Shown in pieces: positions 8,446 through 15,146 of a stretch of 64,000 bases of DNA; the first letter of the stretch is position 1; each line of letters starts with the position of its first letter. The notes beneath the pieces are model-generated. The model made no database searches. It saw only the letters and a program-made list of their open reading frames with translations, and was not told where the DNA came from. The stretch spans positions 124,001-188,000 of the forward strand of contig JACKIN010000006.1 in the NCBI GenBank assembly GCA_020638495.1. The letters are read 5' to 3'. This DNA is from Geminicoccaceae bacterium (GTDB lineage Bacteria; Pseudomonadota; Alphaproteobacteria; Geminicoccales; Geminicoccaceae). Position numbers and translations under genes: made by a program.

Positions 8446-9444
8446 ATGCGCGCGAGCGGACTGGGCGTAGCCGGAGCACTGCTGGCGATGCTCCTCGGCG
8501 CCACGCTCGCCCGGGCGGAACCGCTGGTGATCGCGCATCGCGGCGCCTCGGGCTATCTGCCGGAGCATACGACGGAGGCCCAGGCGCTGGCGGTCGGGCT
8601 GGGGGCCGATTTCGTCGAGCTCGACCTCGTGCTCAGCCGGGACGGCGTGCCGGTGGTGCTGCACGACCTGACGCTGGACGCGACGACCGACGTGGCAGAG
8701 CACTTTCCCGGCCGGGCGCGGGCCGACGGGCGGTATTATGCCATCGACTTCGATCGGGCCGAGCTGGCCACGCTCGGGGTCGGCGAGCGGGTCGATCCGA
8801 AGACGGGCGAGGCGGTGTTTCCCGGGCGGTTTCCGCTCACTAGCGGCGGTTTCGGGCTGCCGACGCTCGCCCGGACGATCGATCTCGTGCAGGGGCTGGA
8901 GGCGAGCACGGGCCGGTCGATCGGCCTCTATGTCGAGATCAAGCGGCCGGGCTTCCATCGGGACGAGGGGCAGGACATCAGCCGGGTGGTGCTCGAGGCG
9001 CTGGCCGCGGCGGGCTATGGCGGGCAGGGCGACGGGCGGCTCTACCTCCAGGGCTTCGACTGGGCCGAAACGCGGAGAATCCGTGACGAGCTCGGCTACA
9101 AGGGGCCGCTCGTCCAGCTCATCGGCGGCAATGACTGGGCGGACGCGGCGGGCAGCGACTACGAAGCGCTGCTGGGTGACGAGGGCCTTCTCGAGCTTGC
9201 CGGTGTGGTCGACGGGATCGGCGTGCCGATCGGGCTGGTTCTGGATCGCGCAGGCGAATCGCCCGGGCTGGCGGAGCGGGTGACAGCTCGCGGTTTGGCC
9301 GTTCATGCCTACACCTTGCGGGCGGACCGGTTGCCCGGCTGGGCGGCCGACATGGCGGAGCTGGTCGCAAGCCTCGAAGCGGTCGGGGTCGACGGGTTCT
9401 TCACGGACCAGCCCGATCTCACCCGGGCGGCGCTCGGGAGATGA
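8446..9444 (+). CDS. glpQ: Periplasmic glycerophosphodiester phosphodiesterase
   Basis: 332 residues from ATG 8446, preceded by a good ribosome site (GAAGGAGG). A Sec signal peptide ends near ARAEP (about residue 24). The catalytic core starts IAHRGASGYLPEHT, the GDPD signature with its His-Arg, followed by FVELDLVLSRDG and VLHD, which supply the metal ligands and second His. C-terminal GVDGFFTDQPD is the conserved end of the barrel. GlpQ hydrolyses glycerophosphodiesters to glycerol-3-phosphate and an alcohol. The frame is open from 8173 but the signal peptide and ribosome site fix the start. Confidence 0.93.
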   Translation: MRASGLGVAGALLAMLLGATLARAEPLVIAHRGASGYLPEHTTEAQALAVGLGADFVELDLVLSRDGVPVVLHDLTLDATTDVAEHFPGRARADGRYYAIDFDRAELATLGVGERVDPKTGEAVFPGRFPLTSGGFGLPTLARTIDLVQGLEASTGRSIGLYVEIKRPGFHRDEGQDISRVVLEALAAAGYGGQGDGRLYLQGFDWAETRRIRDELGYKGPLVQLIGGNDWADAAGSDYEALLGDEGLLELAGVVDGIGVPIGLVLDRAGESPGLAERVTARGLAVHAYTLRADRLPGWAADMAELVASLEAVGVDGFFTDQPDLTRAALGR

Positions 9445-9583
9445 GCGGCGGCAGGGAAATGCGTCGCCTGCCGGGTGCGGCTGATCCAGATCAAGGCGCG
9501 TGCTGGGACATCCTCCTATGTGATGATCCGAGAGCTTTCCCTTCCCCGGAAGGCAGGTGGGTTCATCATCGGGTGGAAATGCC

Positions 9584-10075
9584 ATGGCCAGGAAATCGTT
9601 GCAGCCGTTCGCCGGGTTCGGCGGTCTCGCGGGTGGCGGAGAGGCCGATCCCTTCGGCCTGATGCGGCGGGAGATGGATCGTCTGTTCGACAGTTACTCG
9701 CGGGACTGGCCGGCGCCGGCGCTCGCCAAGGGCCTCATGAGCCCGAAGGTCGACGTCGCCGAGACCGAGCGGGGCCTCGAGATCAGCGCCGAGCTGCCCG
9801 GCATCGAGCAGAAGGACATCAGCCTCGATCTGACCGACGGCATTCTGACCCTGAAGGCCGAGCATCGGGCCGAGAAGGAGGAGAAGGACGAGAAGAAGCA
9901 CTACCACCTCGTCGAACGGAGCCGGGGCAGCTTCATGCGGCGGTTCGCCGTGCCCTTCGAGCCGGACGCCGACAAGGTGCAGGCGAGCTTCGAGAATGGC
10001 GTGCTGAAGATCGAGGTGCCGCGCTCCGCCGCGGCCGAGAAGCAGGTCCGGAAGATCGCGATCAAGGGCGGCTGA
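9584..10075 (+). CDS. Small heat-shock protein, Hsp20 family
   Basis: 163 residues from ATG 9584. The alpha-crystallin domain spans about residues 55-150, with the typical VDVAETERGLEISAELPG entry strand, the charged loop HRAEKEEKDEKKHYH, and FENGVLKIEVP near the end. Hsp20 proteins are ATP-independent holdases that bind unfolding proteins in the cytoplasm. The upstream GTG at 9557 is less likely because it adds a Gly/Ser stretch. I found no clear heat-shock promoter or thermometer hairpin upstream. A strong hairpin follows the gene. Confidence 0.95.
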   Translation: MARKSLQPFAGFGGLAGGGEADPFGLMRREMDRLFDSYSRDWPAPALAKGLMSPKVDVAETERGLEISAELPGIEQKDISLDLTDGILTLKAEHRAEKEEKDEKKHYHLVERSRGSFMRRFAVPFEPDADKVQASFENGVLKIEVPRSAAAEKQVRKIAIKGG

Positions 10076-10109
10076 AGACCGCCTTCGGGTGACCGGTCGT
10101 GGGCGTAGC

Positions 10110-10144
10110 GGGGCGGGGTGCCAGGCACCCCGCCCCGTTCATTT
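10110..10144. terminator. Strong GC hairpin, probable bidirectional terminator
   Basis: A perfect 14-base complement between 10110-10123 and 10125-10138 (folding with a slightly larger loop), followed on the plus strand by TTCATTT. It lies between convergent genes (hsp20 and the small protein at 10148-10219), so it can stop both. Confidence 0.7.
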
Positions 10145-10147
10145 CGG

Positions 10148-10219
10148 CTAGAGAAGAATGGCCAGGATGATGACGAGGGTGAGCGGCATCCCCAGGAGCC
10201 AGAGAATCACGTAGAGCAT
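10148..10219 (-). CDS. 23-residue hydrophobic small protein
   Basis: MLYVILWLLGMPLTLVIILA continues three more residues to a TAG stop. It is one transmembrane segment and nothing else. A ribosome site (AAAGGAC) sits at a suitable distance upstream of the ATG. It lies 32 bases after the four-helix membrane protein on the same strand and just before the hairpin at 10110-10144, so it is probably the last gene of that operon. Function unknown. Too short for normal gene callers. Confidence 0.6.
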   Translation of the reverse strand: MLYVILWLLGMPLTLVIILAILL

Positions 10220-10251
10220 GGCGGCGTCCTTTCGAGCTTGGTGGGGGCGAC

Positions 10252-11169
10252 CTAGCGGGTGCGGCGCCAGAAGGGGGTGAGGAGGCCGGAGTCCCGATGG
10301 CTGCCACCCATCGTGGCGGCCCAGTAGGCGCCGGCGGCGCTGACCAGCATCGTCGCAGCGGCGATGAAGGCGGCGATCACGCCCCAGCGGCGGGCAGTTT
10401 CCGCCGCCTCGACGGCGTCCTCGGCCTGCTGCTGCAGGCGCTGCTCGAGCGTGGCGACACGGGCCTCGACCTGGGCCGGCTCGGTGCCGGTCTGCTCGGC
10501 CACGATCTCGACCAGACGAGCCCGATCGTCGGCGGGGATTTCGCCATCGATCAGTGCCTGGCTGACGATTCGCCCCGCTTCGCTGCGGGCCTGGCTCCTG
10601 GCCTGGGCCGAGTTGCCGGTCGCTGCGTCACGGAACAGCGTGTCGGTGAGGTAGCCGGCAAAGGAGGCTCCTTCGTCCGCGGCACTGCCTGCTGCCTGGA
10701 CGGCGGCCCCGGCCACGTTCGACGTGGCCTGGGCGGTCGTCTGCACGGCGCCGAGGAGGCCGCTGGTGAGCATCAGCCCGCCGACGAGCGTGCCGGTGCC
10801 CCAGACCAGGAGGCCGTGGCTGCCGTCGCGAAGATCGACCTCGTCGGGCTCGGCGTCGCCGATCGGGCGACGCAGCCGGCCGGCGAGGTAGCCGCCGGCC
10901 ATGAAGCTCGAGACCTGCACCCAGAGCAGCCAGATGGCGGCGGCGATGGCGAGCCAGAGCGGCGACACGCCCTCGCCGGGCTCGAGCGACGTGAGCCCGA
11001 GGCCGAGAGCCGAGCCGAAGGTGAGGAGCACGAGCGACAGGGCGGCGGCGACCACCGCGCCGGCGATCACGGCCCCCCAGTCCACATAGCTGCCGCGCGG
11101 CTCGGCGGCGAAAACAGTCGAGGTCGTGGCGGGCGGCCGGTTGGCCGCCGATTCGGTGGCGAGCGTCAT
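10252..11169 (-). CDS. Hypothetical membrane protein with charged helical loop
   Basis: 305 residues from ATG at 11169. Membrane segments are seen near residues 30-55 (VIAGAVVAAALSLVLLTFGS), 70-95 and 120-145 and at the C-terminus (IAAFIAAATMLVSAAGAYWA). Between the third and last lies a long Ala/Gln/Glu-rich helical stretch (VEARVATLEQRLQQQAED) likely to form a coiled coil. The architecture is like alphaproteobacterial membrane proteins often labelled PhnA-like in databases, a label I would not trust. It sits between two tiny membrane proteins, one of which follows a candidate EcfG promoter, so a general stress or envelope role is plausible but unproven. Confidence 0.7.
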   Translation of the reverse strand: MTLATESAANRPPATTSTVFAAEPRGSYVDWGAVIAGAVVAAALSLVLLTFGSALGLGLTSLEPGEGVSPLWLAIAAAIWLLWVQVSSFMAGGYLAGRLRRPIGDAEPDEVDLRDGSHGLLVWGTGTLVGGLMLTSGLLGAVQTTAQATSNVAGAAVQAAGSAADEGASFAGYLTDTLFRDAATGNSAQARSQARSEAGRIVSQALIDGEIPADDRARLVEIVAEQTGTEPAQVEARVATLEQRLQQQAEDAVEAAETARRWGVIAAFIAAATMLVSAAGAYWAATMGGSHRDSGLLTPFWRRTR

Positions 11170-11210
11170 CGTATCCTCCGGGTCTGAAAGGGGGTTCGGA
11201 GCGCTCGTGC

Positions 11211-11285
11211 TCAGCGCAGGCCGAGGAGCGAGAGGACCGCCAGAACGACGACGACGAGCCCGACGAGATAGATGATTCCGTGCAT
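11211..11285 (-). CDS. 24-residue small membrane protein (MHGIIYLVGL type)
   Basis: A single hydrophobic helix, MHGIIYLVGLVVVVLAVLSL, then LGLR at the C-terminus, with a good ribosome site (CAGGAG) before ATG 11285. Tiny proteins of the pattern YLVGLVVVVLAILSLLGLR are common in alphaproteobacterial stress regulons, as I recall; function unknown. It is the first gene of a three-gene minus-strand unit and has an EcfG-like promoter 38-62 bases upstream. Confidence 0.7.
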   Translation of the reverse strand: MHGIIYLVGLVVVVLAVLSLLGLR

Positions 11286-11322
11286 GATCCGCTCCTGGCG
11301 TTGGAAATGGGTCTGGCGGCTC

Positions 11323-11347
11323 AACAGGCACCTCGAGCCGAGGTTCC
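11323..11347 (-). promoter_or_regulatory. Candidate EcfG (general stress sigma) promoter
   Basis: On the minus strand the -35-like GGAAC (complement of 11343-11347) is followed after 16 bases by TGTT (complement of 11323-11326). The alphaproteobacterial EcfG consensus is GGAAC-N16/17-CGTT, so one base differs. The distance to the start at 11285 is suitable. It would drive the three small/membrane genes below. Confidence 0.45.
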
Positions 11348-11462
11348 CAAAGCTCGGCATTCGACTGTGGTTTCCTCGGCTCGGCGGCATCGGCGAGAGG
11401 CATTGCCAGGCCACCTCGTTGCGGCCAACCTGCCCGCTCCCCGGCAGCGACAGGGACGCCAC

Positions 11463-13124
11463 ATGGACATGAGCCGGACCAGCGATCTGTGGTGGAAGAA
11501 CGCGGTGTTCTACTGCCTCGACGTCGAAACGTTCCAGGACAGCGACGGTGACGGGATCGGCGACTTCGCGGGGCTGACCAGCCGCCTCGACTATCTGGCG
11601 GGGCTCGGCGTGACCTGTCTCTGGCTGATGCCGTTCTACCCCACGCCCAACCGTGACGACGGCTACGACATCACCGACTACTACGCCGTGGACAGTCGCC
11701 TGGGCACGCTGGGGGACTTCGTCGAGCTGATGCGCACGGCCCGGGACCGTGGGATCCGGGTGATTGCCGATCTGGTGGTCAACCACACGTCGAGAGAGCA
11801 TCCGTGGTTCCGAAGCGCCAGGACGGGTCGCGAATCGCCCTATCACGACTGGTATGTGTGGCGTGACGCCATCCCCGAAGGCGGGCCGGAGGGCCTCGTC
11901 TTTCCCGATGCGGAGCAGAGCAACTGGGAATGGGACGAGCAGGCGGGGCGCTTCTTCCTGCACCGCTTCTACGAGCACCAGCCCGATCTCAACATCGCCA
12001 ACCCGGCGGTGCGCGCCGAAATCCGCAAGATCGTGGGGTTCTGGCTCGAGCTCGGGCTCTCGGGCTTCAGGGTCGATGCGGTGCCGTTCCTGCTCGAGAC
12101 CGAGGGCATCGCGACCGAGATGAAGATCACGCCGCACGACTGGCTGCGTGACCTGAGCGGATTCATGGCCAGGCGGGCAGGTGGCGCCATCATGCTCGGC
12201 GAGGTGAACCTCGAATATGACGACGTTCGCTCGTTCTTCGGGGACGAGAGCGGCGACGAGCTTCACATGTCGCTGAACTTCAACCTCAACCAGGCGATGG
12301 CGCTGACCCTGGTGCGGGGCGATTCGGGTGCGTTGATCCACAATCTGCGCGCCATGCCGGCCCTGCCGGAGAAGAGCGCCTGGGCCAATTTCGTCCGCAA
12401 TCACGACGAGTGGTCGCTCGACAAGCTGACCGAGGCCGAGCGCCGTGAGGTGTTCGAGGCCTTCGGCCCCAAGCCGGACATGCAGCTCTTCGGCCGCGGG
12501 CTCCGCCGCCGCCTGCCCACCATGGTGGACGGCGACCAGGACCGGATCCGCATGATCTACAGCCTCGCCTTCGCGCTGCCCGGCGCACCGGTGCTGTTCT
12601 ACGGCGAGGAGATCGGCATGGCCGAGAACCTGGACATTCCCGGGCGCATGAGCGTGCGCGCGCCGATGCAATGGGCCGCGGGGCCCAACGGCGGCTTCTC
12701 GAGCGCGCCGGTGGGGGCCATGCGCCGGCCGGTCGTCCCGGGCCGCAAGTGGGGCCCGGCCGGGATCAATGTGCAGGATCAGGAGCGCGATCCCGAGTCG
12801 CTGCTGCGCTGGATCGAGCGCCTGATCCGACGGCGGCGCCAGACGCCCGAGATCGCGTTCGGCGACTGGCGCGTCATCGACACGCCGGAGGCGGCGGTGA
12901 TCGCCCTGCGCTACGATTGGGGCCGGTGCTCCGCCATCGTCCTGCACAATCTGGCCGACGAGCCTGTCGAGACGATGTTCGAGCTGGACAAGGACGACCG
13001 GGCGGACCGGCTGGCATGTCTGCTCGGCAAGGGCGACGTCAGTGCGCGGAAGGGCGGCAGGGTCGTGAGCGAGCTGCCGCGCTACGGCTATCAATGGCTG
13101 CGGGTCGCCAGGGATGGCGGCTAG
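11463..13124 (+). CDS. GH13 alpha-amylase family enzyme (trehalose synthase-like)
   Basis: 553 residues from ATG 11463. A GH13 barrel: GFRVDAVPF carries the nucleophile Asp205, GEVNLEYD the acid/base Glu247, and NHDEW the transition-state Asp315; DLVVNHTS is conserved region I. The N-terminus WWKNAVFYCLDVETFQDSDG is like trehalose synthase (maltose alpha-glucosyltransferase) and related alpha-glucosidases. No signal peptide, so it acts in the cytoplasm, probably on maltose/trehalose or other alpha-glucosides. Neighbouring stress genes fit trehalose metabolism, but substrate cannot be read from sequence. It shares its stop (CTAG) with the convergent cytochrome gene. Confidence 0.85.
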   Translation: MDMSRTSDLWWKNAVFYCLDVETFQDSDGDGIGDFAGLTSRLDYLAGLGVTCLWLMPFYPTPNRDDGYDITDYYAVDSRLGTLGDFVELMRTARDRGIRVIADLVVNHTSREHPWFRSARTGRESPYHDWYVWRDAIPEGGPEGLVFPDAEQSNWEWDEQAGRFFLHRFYEHQPDLNIANPAVRAEIRKIVGFWLELGLSGFRVDAVPFLLETEGIATEMKITPHDWLRDLSGFMARRAGGAIMLGEVNLEYDDVRSFFGDESGDELHMSLNFNLNQAMALTLVRGDSGALIHNLRAMPALPEKSAWANFVRNHDEWSLDKLTEAERREVFEAFGPKPDMQLFGRGLRRRLPTMVDGDQDRIRMIYSLAFALPGAPVLFYGEEIGMAENLDIPGRMSVRAPMQWAAGPNGGFSSAPVGAMRRPVVPGRKWGPAGINVQDQERDPESLLRWIERLIRRRRQTPEIAFGDWRVIDTPEAAVIALRYDWGRCSAIVLHNLADEPVETMFELDKDDRADRLACLLGKGDVSARKGGRVVSELPRYGYQWLRVARDGG

Positions 13125-13666
13125 CGGCGGCCGAGCATCCTCTGGAAAACGCCGTCGCGGCGGATGAGCGCGTGCTGCAGGGCGCCCAGCACATGCAGGG
13201 TCACGACGAGATAGAGCGCCCATTGCGCCCAGTGGTGGATGGCTTTCCACACCTCCGCCTGGGGCTCGCTGGCGGGCACGAGCTTGCCGATATCGACCAG
13301 CAGGAGGAGCGGCACCGGAAAGCCGCCGAAGGCCGTGAAGAGAAAGCCGCTGATCGGCAGGAGGAAGAGCAGGGCGTAGAGCAGGACGTGGGTCAGGCGG
13401 GCGAGGCGCGCCTGCAGGCCGGGCAGGTCGTCCGGCAAGGCCGGGACCGGGTTGGCGAGGCGCCAGCCGAGGCGGAAGAGGGCGAGGGCGAGGACGATCA
13501 GGCCGACATTCTTGTGCAGGGTGAAGAGGGTGTCCTGCAGCATGCCCGGATCCACCCGCAGCATGGCGATGCCGGCCGGGACCTGGACCAGGAGGACGAG
13601 GCCGGCGACGGTCCAGTGCAGGCCGATGCTGACGCTGCCCCAGCGTTCCTCGGTGTTGCGGCGCAT
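13121..13666 (-). CDS. Cytochrome b561 family protein
   Basis: 181 residues with four membrane helices and the family entry ERWGSVSIGLHWTVAGLVLL. Haem-ligand histidines are present in the helices (LHW near residue 17, LHKN near 51, and HHWAQWALYLVVTLHVLGA near 145-160). Bacterial b561 proteins are inner-membrane dihaem electron carriers, some acting as superoxide or quinone oxidoreductases. It converges on the GH13 gene, with which it shares the CTAG stop. Partner not evident from context. Confidence 0.9.
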   Translation of the reverse strand: MRRNTEERWGSVSIGLHWTVAGLVLLVQVPAGIAMLRVDPGMLQDTLFTLHKNVGLIVLALALFRLGWRLANPVPALPDDLPGLQARLARLTHVLLYALLFLLPISGFLFTAFGGFPVPLLLLVDIGKLVPASEPQAEVWKAIHHWAQWALYLVVTLHVLGALQHALIRRDGVFQRMLGRR

Positions 13667-13753
13667 GGCCCCTCCGCGTGCTGCCGTGCCATGCCCGTGG
13701 ACATGGGGCGGGATGCGGCTTCGGGCGAGGGGTCGTGCCGCGGCGGCCCGCGG

Positions 13754-15127
13754 TCAGTCGGCGGCGAAGCGGGCGAGGAGGTCGCCCTCGGCGTCGTAGA
13801 GCTCGAGCTGGCGGCCGAGCACGCGCCAGCCGTGTGCCGCACCGAGGGCGGCGGTCATGGCCTGCTCCGTCTCCATCAGTCCATCGCAGAACATCATCGT
13901 GCCGGCGACAGCGCCAAAGGCGATCCTGTCGCCATCGAGCGTGTAGCCGCCCATGAGGCGGTTGCAGCCGCCGGACCCGGCGAAGCGCCCGGTCGCCGCG
14001 TCGAAGCCGAGCCCGGGCACATCGCGCCAGTCGGCCGGCAGGACGGCCTCGTCGCCGAGCCGGGTCAGCCGCCAGTCGGTGCCTTCGAGGGTCGCCTGGG
14101 TGAAGGGCGCGGGGCAGGCCGCCTCGGGCTCGACACGGATGAACTCGAGGGGCTCGAGCTGCGGCACGGGATTCGGCCCTTCCATCGGCGGCAGGAGGGC
14201 GATGCGGCCCTCGACGATGACGAGGAGCGGGGCACCGGGCTCGCTGCGGGCTTCGAGATATGCCTGCTCGAGGGCGGCGTTGTCGGCCACCATGGCGACC
14301 GGCAGGCGGCGGCCGGTCAGGCATTCGGTGAAGCTGCCGGCGTCGGCCAGGTAGCTGTACATGCCGCGCATCGTGAGCCTCGGCTCGAGCGGGTGAACGT
14401 CGGCGCGGGCGAGATCGTAGGGCAGATCGGACTCGATCGGCCGGCCGTCCCGGTCCATCAGGCGGAGCGTGTCGGCATTGCGGATCTCGAGGAGCACCGG
14501 CGCTTCCCGGCCGCCCTGGAGGATCAGGCTCCTCCGATCGCTGCCGATGGCCCAGCGGCCGATGTCGTCATGGGCGTTCGCCGGCTCGCGATCCTGGTAC
14601 GTCTGGCGGAGCTGGAAGCTGCCGTCGGCGAGGAGGTCGACCTGCCAGTCGATGCCGGGGCAGTCGGCGCAGGGCAGGGTGCCCGTGAAGCTCGCGGGCA
14701 GGGGGTCGAGCGGGCCGCCCGGCTCAGGGACGGCCGCCGCATCGCCGGCAACGCGCTGCAGGCGGAGCGTCACCTCGCTGCCGCCGCCCCGGGTCAGCAC
14801 CGGATGGGACTCGGTCGTGGTGAACCGGAGCTCGTCGCCGACGATGATCCGGCCCCGCACCGCGTAGCTCATGCGCTCGTCGATCGCCCTGTCGTCGTAG
14901 GTGATGGTGAAGGGGATCGGCACCTGGCCGGCCGGCTCGACGCGGGCCCGGCCCAGCACGACGGCGGGCGCGTCGGCGCGGGAGACGTCCTCGAGGGTCG
15001 CCTCGAGGACGGCTTCGGGCGGCAGGGCGATCCGTTCGCGGTAGGTGGCCGTGCCGGTGATCGTGCCGGCCAGGGCCGGGCCGGCCGTCAGGGCGCCGAG
15101 AACGGCGAGCTTCAGCATGCTGCGCAT
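13754..15127 (-). CDS. YbaY - NlpE - META three-domain envelope protein
   Basis: 457 residues from ATG 15127 with AAGGAAG upstream. A Sec signal peptide ends near GPALAG. Residues ~20-125 match a YbaY/YscW-type domain (TYRERIALPPEAVLEATLED, YAVRGRI). Residues ~145-250 match the NlpE copper-stress lipoprotein N-domain with its CxxC motif (PCADCPGI). The last ~110 residues are a META/HslJ domain (LEGTDWRL, SGGCNRLMGGY). No lipobox was seen, so it is probably soluble periplasmic. These parts are usually separate E. coli proteins. A role in sensing or buffering envelope stress is an inference. It lies 19 bases downstream of the GGDEF-EAL gene. Confidence 0.8.
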   Translation of the reverse strand: MRSMLKLAVLGALTAGPALAGTITGTATYRERIALPPEAVLEATLEDVSRADAPAVVLGRARVEPAGQVPIPFTITYDDRAIDERMSYAVRGRIIVGDELRFTTTESHPVLTRGGGSEVTLRLQRVAGDAAAVPEPGGPLDPLPASFTGTLPCADCPGIDWQVDLLADGSFQLRQTYQDREPANAHDDIGRWAIGSDRRSLILQGGREAPVLLEIRNADTLRLMDRDGRPIESDLPYDLARADVHPLEPRLTMRGMYSYLADAGSFTECLTGRRLPVAMVADNAALEQAYLEARSEPGAPLLVIVEGRIALLPPMEGPNPVPQLEPLEFIRVEPEAACPAPFTQATLEGTDWRLTRLGDEAVLPADWRDVPGLGFDAATGRFAGSGGCNRLMGGYTLDGDRIAFGAVAGTMMFCDGLMETEQAMTAALGAAHGWRVLGRQLELYDAEGDLLARFAAD

Positions 15128-15146
15128 GAGACGATTCTTCCTTTCA

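Noticed and set aside
11286..14324. Very long minus-strand open frame antisense to the GH13, cytochrome and META genes
   Set aside because: No family resemblance and heavy Arg/His/Pro content, as expected for shadow frames in very GC-rich DNA; only its last 24 codons form a real small gene.
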